Below are positions 1 through 11,700 of a stretch of DNA of 64,000 nucleotides, piece by piece (within the stretch, counting starts at the first letter, position 1; every line of letters begins with the position of its first letter). Location: contig NC_086378.1 in the NCBI RefSeq assembly GCF_036588685.1, positions 29,303,578 through 29,367,577 of the forward strand, written 5' to 3'. The translations under genes were made by a program, and so were the position numbers. The notes under the pieces were generated by a model that was given only the letters and a program-made list of their open reading frames with translations, searched no databases and was not told where the DNA came from. The stretch is from Mytilus trossulus (Eukaryota; Mollusca; Bivalvia; Mytilida; Mytilidae).

Positions 1-1164
1 TTCAATTACGTGACCAATAAAAGTGTTCAATCTATATATGTTACATCATTTTCTAGTTATTGCCTTCAGGCTGAAATATTTTACAACTCTATAAAACAAT
101 AAAGGTCGTTTTAATGACAGACATTTGTAAACTACTTTGAAATTGAAAATTGCATATTCTTCTTGTAAATTCTTAATGTTTTACTAATAATATTTATTAC
201 TAGAAGTATGTTATTTTTGCTTGTCTTGTTATATAAACCTTTAGATTTGTATGGTTGCGCCCCCCCCCCCCTTTTTATATAGCGTTCATAATTGAAAAAT
301 TAAAATATAGCTACATCGATTTCTATTTTAAAAAATCAAAATAAATTCAAATACATTGTGATTGTGCAATCTGTTGTATAATAAGATTAATAATCAATAC
401 AATATTATAATATGTTTGCTCCTAACATTCTTAACATCACATGGTGGCATCTGCCATCATTAAACTGTATTCAGTCTTACAGTCAGTGACCTACGTCTTG
501 TATATGTTAAGGTCCAGTGCACATTGTGAAAATAATAATAGTTTGTGGTAAACATCAATTGACAAAAACCAAAAACACAAACTGATTATTAGAAATTCGA
601 CGCCGCTATACAAAAAGAAAAGAACACATATCTATGTTTATAAAAGGGTTATATAGGCTGTTAAGAAATTAACTATTGCTACTTTTCCGGAGCACCTGAT
701 ATCACCCCTAGTTTTTGGTGGGGTTCGTGTTGTTTATTCTTTGGTTTTCTATGTTTTGTCGACGTGTGTATTATTTTGTGTCTGTTTGTCTGTTTGTCCT
801 TTTGATTTTTAACCATGGCGTATGTCAGTTTATTTTCGATTTAAAAGTTTGATATCTTTCGTCCCTTTTTCGCACTAAACAAAAAATACAAAATAAGGGT
901 AACTAAATTACGGCATATTACGCATTAATTTAGAATTTCAGCAATCTGAATACAGAAAACACATGATAAAGTGAGAAGTCACTGATCTTGGCTTTCCAAC
1001 TAGAAAACTATTTGCTCTTTATCTTATGTGAGTTGCAGGTTCTTCTATATTGCTTGTCTAGAGATAATAACGATTGGATTATTGAAAACAAAAACGGTTT
1101 CCGCATTACAAAAGGCTCGATTACTTAAAGTATTTCCTTCATGTCTTGTATTGTTGTCCTTCAG
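1..1164. other. Non-coding flank, probably the intron upstream of the KCTD-like last exon
   Basis: No coding exon is recognisable here. It ends in a pyrimidine-rich acceptor (TTGTTGTCCTTCAG at 1151-1164) that opens the KCTD-like exon. It contains a run of about 12 C (260-271) and one dispersed repeat listed separately. Intron status is inferred from the acceptor. Confidence 0.55.
685..872 (+). repeat. Dispersed mussel-type repeat (CCGGAGCACCTGA... family)
   Basis: The segment opens with CCGGAGCACCTGATATCACC and runs through a T/G-rich stretch with several TGTCTGTTTGTC blocks to ATCTTTCGTCCC. I recognise this module as a common dispersed repeat of mussel DNA; this is memory, not a database hit. 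No coding capacity. No second copy was noticed in the window. Confidence 0.45.
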
Positions 1165-1471
1165 GTACGTCCTTAACTACTTGAGATCCAAGAAACTAAC
1201 GTTACCACAAGGGTACAAGGAGTTGGCCATGTTGAAGGAGGAAGCAGAATACTACGATTTGTGTCAGCTGGTGTTCAACGTGGAAAAGGTTCTCAAATCT
1301 AGACGGAGAAACCGGAACAAGCCTCGGAACAACAAAGGGGGACCGAATCAGAGGGCTCCGTCCAATGCACTTAGTAGAAGTCTCGGATCTGACATGAACT
1401 CTCTCGCCCTTTGTGACGAGAATGGATCGGTCATTTTCGAAGATGATTCTTCGGATTATTTTTATGATTAA
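1165..1471 (+). CDS. KCTD-type BTB/POZ (T1) domain protein, 3'-terminal coding exon (partial gene)
   Basis: The exon starts after a CAG acceptor. Its first base completes a codon, giving RYVLNYLRSKKLTLPQGYKE and then LAMLKEEAEYYDL. This is the C-terminal half of the KCTD T1/BTB fold (family pattern FRYILNYLR...LP..F.E...L..EA.FY). KCTD proteins usually act as cullin-3 substrate adaptors or receptor auxiliary subunits; which applies here is unknown. After the BTB come a basic segment (SRRRNRNKPRNNK) and an acidic tail ending DDSSDYFYD before TAA. The tail is not one I recognise, so I do not assign a KCTD number. The exon encodes 101 residues. The N-terminal BTB half must lie in upstream exons outside the window. 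An open frame continues upstream from 1028, but it crosses the acceptor and lacks BTB similarity, so it is treated as intron. The gene is convergent with GPS2. Confidence 0.75.
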
Positions 1472-1718
1472 TGTTAATGTGACTGACTGCTTTATTATAG
1501 TCGTCCAGATTCACTTCAGTTGTCTGGTGATCGGAAATCATTCATGCATGCCGCATTCGACTGTGTTTGTGCTGGCGCGAAACTAGATTACAGCTTTCGA
1601 GTCTAGCTTGTTTATATTTTTGGAAGTATTACCGGTGAAATCAATGACTTAAAAGTTTCGTACTTGTTTCGGAGTCACTCTAAAAAAAGGCAGTGATTTT
1701 AAAGTCATTTGTGTTTAA

Positions 1719-1724
1719 AATAAA
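1719..1724 (+). promoter_or_regulatory. Candidate polyadenylation signal AATAAA for the KCTD-like gene
   Basis: AATAAA lies about 250 bp after the stop codon and is followed by a T/G-rich stretch (1732-1760). It is the first AATAAA after the stop that has a plausible downstream element. AATAAA is common in AT-rich DNA, so this is only a candidate. Confidence 0.3.
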
Positions 1725-2325
1725 ATGGATTGACGGGTGATTTCTCTCTTTTTCCTTTACAACAGGTTGGCTGTCACTGTTAACAATAGTTCATCATTGA
1801 ACCCTACGGGGAAAACACAGAGAACTCATTTTGTCAGAAAACACGGTCAAACATTCAAAGATTTACACTAATCTGTGTCCACACTTTAAAAAAATTAGCA
1901 TACGAGATACCAATTATTAAATAAAGCATGAGAATTTAAGAATCACACAAAATATTTTGGAAACTGAAATTTGAAAGACGTTAAGACTTGAGGTTACCAA
2001 TACAAAAAGAAAAAGAAAACACGTCACAATCCAACACAAATCTATTAATTTGCCATAAATTAGTATAAGTGGATACAAATTTCAGAAACAGGCAATTTCT
2101 CTTTGATGCAAATATCTAACAGTATTACTTCCGAAAAAAATGTAAACTAGAATAAAAAAAAGCATTCAATGGAAACAAATTTGTGAAAAGACAAACAAGT
2201 ACCGATTCTTTCTGCAAAGTGATTTTGTAAAAAACACAGCCATCTTATTCATAGTAACCAAATTATATGCACACCAAAAAAGAGGCACAGATTTTAAAAG
2301 ACTTCTTAGAGACCAGAGACATGAA

Positions 2326-2357
2326 ATATTATAATATTATAATATTATAATATTATT
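2326..2357. repeat. (ATAATATT)n microsatellite
   Basis: About 32 bp of reiterated ATATTATA, directly visible. Confidence 0.8.
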
Positions 2358-2415
2358 GTATTAGAGACTTAACAATTCGTATTTTATAATTAGCACTTTA
2401 AGATAGCTAAACATA

Positions 2416-2752
2416 CTTAGGGGGAGGGTTGGGATCCCGCTAACATGTTTAACCCCGCCACATTATTGATGTATGTGCCTGTCCGAAGTCAGGAGCCTGT
2501 AATTCAGTGGTTGTCGTTTGTTTATGTGTTACATATTTGTTTTTCGTTCATTTTTTTTACATAAATAAGGCCGTTAGTTTTCTCGTTTGAATTGTTTTAC
2601 ATTGTCTTATCGGGGCCTTTTATAGCTGACTATGCGGTATGGGCTTTGCTCATTGTTGAAGGCCGTACGGTGACCTATAGTTGTTAATGTTTGTGTCATT
2701 TTGGTCTTTTGTGGATAGTTGTCTCATTGGCAATCATACCACATCTTCTTTT
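2416..2752 (+). repeat. Dispersed SINE-like repeat, longest copy
   Basis: It starts at GGGGGAGGGTTGGGATCCCG, continues through ACATGTTTAACCCCGCC and AAGTCAGGAGCCTG, and ends at GTTGTCTCATTGGCAATCAT ACCACATCTTC followed by a T-rich tail. Related, mostly 5'-truncated copies lie at 4378 (-), 5398 (-), 13808 (+), 14210 (+), 18998 (+) and 41128 (+). The shared 3' end with variable 5' truncation suggests retroposition. I recognise this module as common in mussel transcripts. The 5' part (AACCCCGCC...GTCAGGAGCC) is shared with the retroelement tails at 9300 and 63910. Confidence 0.7.
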
Positions 2753-4377
2753 TTTATATTAGATATAAATAAAACAGTCACATTACATATCAACAGATGA
2801 AGTATTCACTGACAGTGAAAAAAAGACACATTTACCATTTTACGGAAACGTAATAAATGAGCAATTAGAATATATTACAAAATGTACAAAAATGTAGAAA
2901 GTAAGGAAACAACAATCCAACTACAAAAAAGGGGGAGGTGTTATTATGATTTTTCCTATAAAAATTCTGATTACCAAATTGATGATAAAAGCATTCTGTC
3001 CAAGAAAAGGACAGAACAAAATATTCTGAATCACATTTTCCCAATACCTTCTAGTGCTAAATTTTGAACAAAATCATTTGATCTTTTACGTTGAAAACTA
3101 AATATTATTTTTGGCAATTTGCGCGTAATCAAATTCTGAAAAAAATAAAATTACCCAACTTGAAGATTAATGGGTGATCCATAAACATGGCCTATTGTGA
3201 AATTGTACTAAAATTTCGAAAATTAAACAAGAGAGCACACACTGCAATGTCTTGCCTGTTTGACTTGCGTTGAAAGTTTTTAGCATAGAGGTTTACTAAA
3301 AGTACTAGTATCACATCAACTTAACATCATCACTGTTCTATGAAAACGTATTCAATGTCTTATGCACCCTGCCAGACATACATGTACAACTTACAATCAT
3401 TCCATACACCAACTGCGGTTGAGTGCATAGTGTCTGATAAACTGACAAAATTCAGAAAAATCAATCACCAACAAACCAGGAAAATGATGTCAAGTTCAGA
3501 TGAACTTACCAGACAGACATACACACATTTAATCGTTCCAAATACTAAATATAAATGATATATTGTTTATCATATCCGAGAAACATACCAAACCAGAACA
3601 ACTTAACACTGTCCAATGAACCATTAAATAAAGGTCAAGGTCAGAAGACTTGCCAGTCAGACACTTACACTGTACAATCATTCTATACACAAAATGCTGT
3701 TGTCCTAATGCTTATGGTATATGAGACAAGGAACAGAAATATTCAGAGATAAGATAAAGACTTGAAAATGTTACTCTATTGGTCACTGATCTATGAAACA
3801 AGAGTAATGCTTAAAGTATTATCTATCATCAGTAGGCGAGCTAAGTCTTATGATATAACCAGTCTTCTCAAGTTTGGTCATTGATAACATGTCAGAATAG
3901 AGATGGCTTAATCAAATGTTTATTTGGAAATGAACAGATCATAGTTAAAACAAAAGTATTTTTTGGGTCTCTCATGGCAATATGAATGGCACTATGCTCC
4001 AATGCTACAGAATTGTTCGACACTATATTTATCATATTCAACTGTAGAAGGCTTTCAGAAAATGTAAATATACACTTATGTCGTTGTCAGTTTATTAATC
4101 ACTTATGAGTTTGAATGTCAGTCTGGTATCTATATATTGCCTCTTTTTTATGCTTTATAAACATAATTTGTCAAAGATATCATTCAAGTGGCTATATTTG
4201 TGGTATTTGTCAGATTTTAGAACAAAATTTGCTATTTTCTTCATACTGTTGTTTAATGAATAATTACTGCCAACTGATGCTCCCAGAACTGCACATTAAT
4301 TGAGAAAAAACTTTGTTTTCAATGGTTTATAATACAGATATGCTTGTAGGGACAAATAAACATATACTATAAAAAAG

Positions 4378-4628
4378 TAGATGTGGTATTATTGCCAATG
4401 AGACAACTATCCACAAATGACCAAAAATGACACAGACACTAACAACTATAGGTCATCGTACGGCCTTCAACAATGAGCAAAGCCCATACCGCATAGTCTG
4501 CTTTAAAAGGCCACGATAAGGCAATGTAAAACAATTCAAACGAGAAAACTAACGTCCTTATGTAAAAAAATGAACAGAATACAAATATGTAACACATAAC
4601 AAACGACAACCACTGAATTTACAGACTA
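4378..4628 (-). repeat. Dispersed SINE-like repeat, truncated copy
   Basis: Reverse complement of the 3' two thirds of the repeat at 2416-2752. It begins ATGTGGTATTATTGCCAATG and ends near ACGACAACCACTGAATTTAC. Confidence 0.75.
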
Positions 4629-5397
4629 GCATAGAATTGCTAATTATCTCCTGTATCAATGTGTTGTAATTGTTAGAGGATACCATACAATGTGCTTTCT
4701 TCTTACCCCTTACTACTTCCCAATTTAATGTATGTAGTAGCTTGTAACTTCACTTTATTGTCCAAAAAGACCAACATTTAAAGATGAAATGCATAAAACA
4801 GTTCATAGTAATTCCTGTGGAATACTTCTGTTCCATTACTGATATATAGAGTTTCAGCCCAGATGAATGGTGGGAACACAGCACTGCGTAATCAACATAT
4901 GTGGATAAAAAATAATCAGCAAAAGCTTCTATTTTCTTCTCTTTTTGGCATATCTTGTATTAAATATTCAGCAAAGCAATAATGTTTCTTCTCTCTCTGT
5001 ACATGGATTGTCTGATGCATTTCAAGTCATTTCTCTCCAGATGCTCATCTTCATGGTGAAATATATCTCCGAACATTTGGTACTTTTTAAGCCAAACATA
5101 AGAATAAATATTAATTATTAAAATTTATGATATACATGTGTGCAGGTAAATTGGCGCAGAAGAGTTCCAAATATTGGTGCAATTGATACATTTGGAAAAC
5201 AAAAATTGGCGCAAATGATACCCCTGAAAAACAGTAATTGGTGCAAAAGGAGTGTTGCCTTCATATTTTTAGAACAGATATTAAATTCCTGCACCTTGCA
5301 TAAGTTATGCAATTTTCTTGACAATTGTAACATCTTTTTATGACTTGAATATCTGAGCATATGTTACAATTGATAAAGTTCTGGAAATATTCATGGA

Positions 5398-5577
5398 TAG
5401 ATGTGGTATGATTGCCAATGAGACAACCATCCACAAAAGACCAAAATGACACAAACATTAACAATTACAGGTCACTGAGGGGCCTTCAACAATGAGCAAA
5501 GTCCATACCGCATATAGACAGCTATAAAAGGCCCTGATAAGACAATGTAAAACAATTCAAACGAGAAAACGAGAAAA
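5398..5577 (-). repeat. Dispersed SINE-like repeat, truncated copy
   Basis: Same family in the same orientation as the 4378 copy. It starts ATGTGGTATGATTGCCAATG and stops after the AAACGAGAAAAC block. Confidence 0.75.
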
Positions 5578-6151
5578 AGAATGTTAATATGATCAATGCA
5601 TTATATTTTGTGTATCAAAAGGTAGTGATTAGCCATGGAAGATTTAGATATCAAGTAAAGTCAGTAACATAGCATATTGATTGCATTTCATGCAACCTTT
5701 ACCCAAAAAGTTTCCTTTTTATGTAACAATGACATTGACCTTTGTTCCAGCCCTAAGCCTAAAAATCCTTCAATTCTGCACTTTATCTTCAATTCTTAAA
5801 AATCTTATTCCATGGGAAATAATTTGATTTAGATTATAGTTTTTTTTAAATCCTGAAATAATAGTAAATATCATTCTTTTAAAATACAACTGTCATGAAA
5901 CGTATGAAACAAAACCAGGAGTTATTTCACAGTTTTGAATTGTGAAATAATATCATGATCAATAAGAAAATATATAGGTGAGTGAAATACAGGTAAAAGT
6001 GAGTTGTTTTTCATATCTCAGTACAAATAAAAAAGTAAAGGTAGAAATACAGTTGCATTTCTATGATAAACAGTAATAGAGTAATCTGAGCATGTTTATT
6101 ATATATATATTTTTGACTACCCAAATACATATAGATTCTACCACTGCATCG

Positions 6152-6250
6152 AGTGTAATACGATAAATTTATCCACTCGAGACAGTTAAATGTTCAAATT
6201 TAAAATGCAAGGCTTTAACTGTTGAGAGTGGATAAATACCGTATTACACA
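6152..6250. repeat. Imperfect hairpin (MITE-like palindrome)
   Basis: GTGTAATACGATAAATTTAT CCACTC at 6154 pairs with GAGTGGATAAATACCGTATT ACAC ending at 6248, and inner GACAGTTAAA pairs with TTTAACTGTT. The loop is about 25 nt. This looks like a short foldback MITE; no target duplication was identified. Confidence 0.6.
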
Positions 6251-8520
6251 AAATTTGGTGGTGAAATCTGTTTCTCTAATGATTTTCTAACATTATGCAG
6301 GCAAACTTATTCCTTCTTTTTGAATGATCTGCAAAAAGATGTGTTCTTTCTATGTGACGTCATCAGACATGGTCGCCTTTCTTCATGCCAGTAGGAATTT
6401 CAGAGGAAAGCAAGAAAATTCAACGTTATAATCAGATTTTAATCAATGAAGTACTGAGATCAAACAAACCACACGTTGATCAATTTTTTTTTTAATACAA
6501 TGGGTGCAGAAAGGATAAATTGACGAAGAATTAGAGAAAAAGAATATCAGTTTGGAATTGTTGATGTGACAAAATCAAAGTATTCATAACAGCACAATAT
6601 ATAGGACCAGTTTCAATAGCTGTAGCGTATTTACTAGTGAAATATTTTCAGTCATATCAATTTTTCATTTAAGTCGTCTTTCATATGAATGAATATAAAA
6701 AATTTAAATAAAGGAACAATTTCACTATGAAATTGATTCTGAAATATAATCATGATAATGTTTGTAAAATGAAAATAGGTCATAACTACCTCCCTTTGAT
6801 TGTTAAATTATGCAAATATGTTCTACCTTTGTGACACATTTATCACTATGGTCAGGTGTATATTGATTGCAAGTACATGGAGCGGAAAAGATATACTGTT
6901 CAATACTATCCCTATAAGAGGGATAGAATTTCACTCCACCGGACAAATCAATCTGTATATACATGTACTATACATGTCTGGAAAAAATTTACTGGGACAA
7001 ATTCTACACCTTATGAAATATCACAGAGGAAGAAATAACCATTACATGAGCAATCTTTTCAAAACATGGAGATATACACAAAATAATATCTCTTAAGGGC
7101 AAAGGATTAGCTGTACTTTACTTATCAGCATGTGTGTGTCAAACAATTATGTTTATGAGGAATGATTTTATTTTAGTTTAGTTTTAGAAGCAATATGAGG
7201 AGAAAATTAAATCTTAAATTCAGCCGTTGTCGTTTGTTGCTGGTTTATCTCTTTAAACATGTTATATGTCTATTTTTGTTATGTTAAAAACAACAATTTT
7301 TTTTCTCATAACTCATGTTTAATTAAAACATTGTATACATTTAACAAGATACACCACACTTTTTCTATTATATTTCTTTAAGCACATGATACTTGTAGAT
7401 AATAATAATTAAAATATGTAAAATACAGTGAAAATAACAAAATATTAGACTTATTTTCATTCCCAATTTATAGCACAATATATCAGAAGGCTCTTTTCCC
7501 CCCAGAATACAGTTGAAAATGATTACCTCTGTAAAATTGTGAGAACAATATATTTCCAATATGACAATGTAACATGCTGATCATAAACTGTAGATAAATT
7601 ATATAAGTTTCCTGGGTCCCTGTTTATCAATTGAGTGCAAATCTAATTTAAGTAAACACATATACTTTTTTTTAATTTTTTTTTTAATTTACTTTACCAT
7701 TAAAAATTCTTAGTGTTTGAGTTTTACAAACTGAGTCCCATTTATGAAATAAAGTGACATTGTTGAAAAGTCAGTAGTAAAGGGGAGAAAAACCAAATAT
7801 CACATAAACTTAGATACAAAATAAAATGCACCAACTCTTTGAAGACCCAGCCTTCTTTGAAATAACATGTTTTTTTTTAATTTAAGCTAACTAAAAATTG
7901 AATATTGAGAGGACAGAGAGAAATTTTCCATAGTTGCACTTGAGTTTTCCAAGTGGAAAACCAAAAGTCAGACATTTAAAATTTTCTTACAATATCCAAT
8001 CCCAACTATTACAATATGTAGTACACTGAATCCTATAATGTTTTTCAAAAATCTCATACAGAAAACTATCAGGTTGTACAATCAGAAGTAATCGAGTACA
8101 CTCAGTAAAGTGTAACCTATGTAATGTTAGGTGTCAGAGTACTCAGTTTTCTTACGCAAGGATATGCATATTTTGGGACCATGATTATGTGTCGGTTAAA
8201 ACCGGATGTTGGATTAGGCAGGGGACACTGTATTCTCTTATCTCTTGGATTTTTTTTTAACATAATCAACCTTTTCTCTTCTGTGAACTAAAAAATTCTT
8301 CAAAAACATTTGTAATCCTCACTTTACAATAAGTAAACACATCATATACATGTTCCATAAAAACATAAACTTCTTAGCCACAATAACAAAACAACAAATT
8401 AACAATGCTGATTGCTAATTTGGATACTTCGTATAACCAAATCAGGGGGAGATAATCAGTTATTTACAGCACATTTTAACAACAAAGAAAACCAGTTCTA
8501 ATCAGCTATACAGTATCTTC

Positions 8521-8766
8521 TTAAAAATATTGTCTCCCACCATGCTGTCCTCCCATTGGCTGGGCTGTCATAGGTTGTCCAGTCATTGGCTGTGCCGTCA
8601 TTGGTTGACCAGTCATAGGCTGAGCTGTCATCGGTTGACCTGTCATTGGCTGAGCAGTCATTGGTTGTCCTGTCATTGGTTGAGCAGTCATTGGCTGGCC
8701 TGTCATTGGTTGACCTGTCATCTGAGTAGACATTCTAACTTGGGACGCTTGTTGTGGGGAATAGTT
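8521..8766 (-). CDS. GPS2: GPS2 exon 10 (last), with a pentapeptide repeat tail
   Basis: The acceptor is TTTTTTTTTTGTAG, phase 0. It encodes NYSPQQASQVRMSTQ, then eleven MT(G/A)QP units, mostly alternating G and A, then MGGQHGGRQYF and TAA at 8521-8523. The 15-bp DNA unit makes it a coding minisatellite with a 30-bp higher-order period. The repeat tail is not a conserved GPS2 feature that I know of, so it is probably lineage-specific and variable in length. The antisense frame is also open only because the period is a multiple of three. Confidence 0.85.
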   Translation of the reverse strand, partial: NYSPQQASQVRMSTQMTGQPMTGQPMTAQPMTGQPMTAQPMTGQPMTAQPMTGQPMTAQPMTGQPMTAQPMGGQHGGRQYF

Positions 8767-11700
8767 CTACAAAAAAAAAAAATTTTGAATTTGCTGTTAC
8801 TATTTTAACATATATATAGACACATGAACATCATACATTTCTATCAATATATGTACAAGAATAAGATTTTTATTTCCATTAAATGGGCTCACAAGGAGCA
8901 TAGTTACAATATAAAACATAAATAAGACAGTAACAAAAAGAAACAATAATAGCCCAGTATACAAAGTTTGAATGTCTTCTTTTTCTATATGTTCAATATA
9001 AAATTTCAGTAAGCTAACCTAAAATATGACTATTTCTTTCGTATTTGAAATTATTGCATCATCAATATGGTCTGATCATATATATGTTTCATATGATGAA
9101 ATCATAAACTTTCAGTCAGTTTTATTGAAGTCTGGAGCTGGCATGTCGTTAACTGCTAGTAGTCTGTTGTTATTTATGTATTATTGTCATTTTGTTTATT
9201 TTCTTTGGTTACATCTTCTGATATCAGACTCAGACTTCTCTTGAACTGAATTTTAATGTGCGTATTGTTATGCGTTTACTTTTCTACATTGGCTAGAGGT
9301 TTAGGGGGAGGATCGAGATCTCACAAACATGTTTAACCCCGCCGCATTTTTGCGTCTGTCCCAAGTCAGGAGCCTCTGGCCTTTGTTAGTCTTGTATTAT
9401 TTTAATTTTGGTTTCTTGTGTACAATTTGGAAATTAGTATGGCGTTCAATATCACTGAACTAGTATATATTTGTTTAAGGGCCAGCTGAAGGACGCCTCC
9501 GGGTGCGGGAATTTCTCGCTACATTGAAGACCTGTTGGTGACCTTCTGCAGTTGTTTTTTCTTTGGTCGGGTTGTTGTCTCTTTGACACATTCCTCATTT
9601 CCATTCTCAATTTTATTTGGTATGTCATATGAATTCATACAATGCATGCTTTTTCAATGGTAATTGTGATGACTTCTTAAGAAATAAATAAATTTGGTGT
9701 TTTTACTGTCTTCTGATTGGTTAAAATTATTAGTTTTATTTTCAATGTTGTCAATTTTGATGGCGACACACCCACTCTGACGTTGAGTATTCATACGCCA
9801 ACATGTGTGTACGCTTGTTATTGTTTATATAAATAATTTAAAAAGTTCTTTGAGCCTTATTTTTGATAGAAATTTGTTTATAATAAATGGCAATGATTTA
9901 TTTTGATTTTATTGAACCATAAAACTAATTTTTGACTCTTCACATTTTACATAATCCGCTTCGCAGATTATTCAATGTGAAGAGTCAAAAATAAGTTTTA
10001 TGGTTCAATAAAATCAAAATAAATAATAGCCATTCATTAAATAAATGACAAGGCACAATCTATATAAGTAATTGTCAATTATACAAAGTTTGCATATGTA
10101 CCAATTCCTCTCCTGCAAAAATGCTTTCATACTCAAAATTACTACAAGTTTTAATTTTTGTGATGCTTTAATCTTTGTAAAAAGAATTGCAATGGGATAG
10201 AAGTATTTCCTATAACGTTTTTGAATGCGACCATTTTTCATTAGTTGAGGAAGAAGCCTGCATACCTGGAAGGAACCAACAATTTCAGCATGATATCTGT
10301 CAATTCTAATCTGACAATAAAGATCACATTCAAGCACACCTTATTTAGAGTAGTGTTCAAACTCACAACATCAGAGTATACATGCAAGTGATCACAAACA
10401 ATGACTTACTTAGACCACTTGGCCACTGAGGTCACTTTTAAATGGTAAATGCACATAAAATTATATTAATTTGTGAATAATAACCTAGCTGATATGGACA
10501 TTCAAGGTCTTATTTCTGTCAAGATTTTAAGAAATTGCTATAGACGTATACACACAATTGGCGGTTTCAGAATCTAAAGCATCATGGCTAATTTAATTGT
10601 TCGTAACCCAAAGTGAATATAACGTTACATCATTGGTTGAATTTCCATTGTTTATAATGTTTTAAACCAATAACAATGCTTTGGTGTACGCTTTTGAAAA
10701 TATTACATAGGATGCATTAGATTCTGAAACTGCCAATTAGGGTAACTATGTGTATAGTCCCTTCAACATAGCAGAGGCAAACTTGGACCTATAATATAAG
10801 TTACCTGTTGAGACTGTTGATAAGCAGTAGATTGGGGTGGAGCCTGACCTCTGGCTGAGTATCCTGTCACTATGCTGCCCTGTAATTTACAATGTAGAAA
10901 ATGTAAATTGAAGTTTTGAAACAAAAACTTACTTGTATACATCAATCAGCCTCAACCACAACTCATCATTATCTAAGCTTACTGATTTGAAATTTATACT
11001 CCAGTAACATTATATATGTAACACTCCCAAACGTGTCCTGTCCCCCAAACATGTCCGATTCCCCCAAACGTGTCTATTCTCCCTAAATGTGTCCGTAATA
11101 TCCAATATTCCCCAAACGTGTCTGATTTTATAACCCCCAAACGTGTCCGATAATTGTTTTTCGCCAAAGCGTGTCCACTATTTAACGCCAGGACATCTCA
11201 CGTCTTTTAGCGCTAATACATGAATAAAATCAATAACGTTTACGGCAATTCTATAATGGGGGGGACACAGTTGATAAAATGATCATTTATTAGTATCAGT
11301 TAGTTCAATGCCGGTTGTTATTGCAAATTTAATATGTAACATATAAATCGACTTTTGACTGAAATTGCTTATACTCCAGTTGCAAGTATTATGCTCGTTA
11401 AGAACGCACATACATGTACAAACAATTCTAGTTCAGTTGGATTAAGCGTTTACCATGGGATAACACCAAATTAAATTCAAATATAATATATTCAGGTTAA
11501 ACTATGCCTATACATATTGTTTAAAGATGTCAGTCTTATTTACAAAGCTTGTATTGACAGTTACACAAACAAAGCAAGCAAGCCAAACAAAGTTTTACCT
11601 TGCAAGCATTTGGAAATCAGCTGTAATCTGCGAATATTGCACGGTAGGATTTTGAAAGAATTGACTTCCTTCTTTTCAACAGTTCTGATATTTTAAAAGA

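Larger units (their letters stand above)
1725..8520. other. Intergenic region between two convergent gene ends
   Basis: No coding exon is supported. It holds three copies of a dispersed repeat (2416, 4378, 5398), an AATATT microsatellite (2326-2357) and a hairpin (6152-6250). At 5137-5250 there is a short one-sided cluster of ATTGGCGCAAATGATACC-like motifs. Open frames of 60-98 codons (for example at 2882, 3340 and 6800) look random in composition. The 3' UTRs of both flanking genes must lie here, but their ends cannot be fixed. Confidence 0.5.
8767..10804 (-). other. GPS2 intron 9
   Basis: The 2.0 kb intron between exons 9 and 10 has donor CAG|GTAACT and acceptor GTAG. It contains a retroelement 3' tail (9040-9612), a long AT-rich hairpin (9886-10034) and a TIR MITE (10536-10760). 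Nothing coding was seen. Confidence 0.7.

Noticed and set aside
6800..7096. 98-codon open frame
   Set aside because: No similarity, no splice context, overlapping open frame on the same strand; likely chance.
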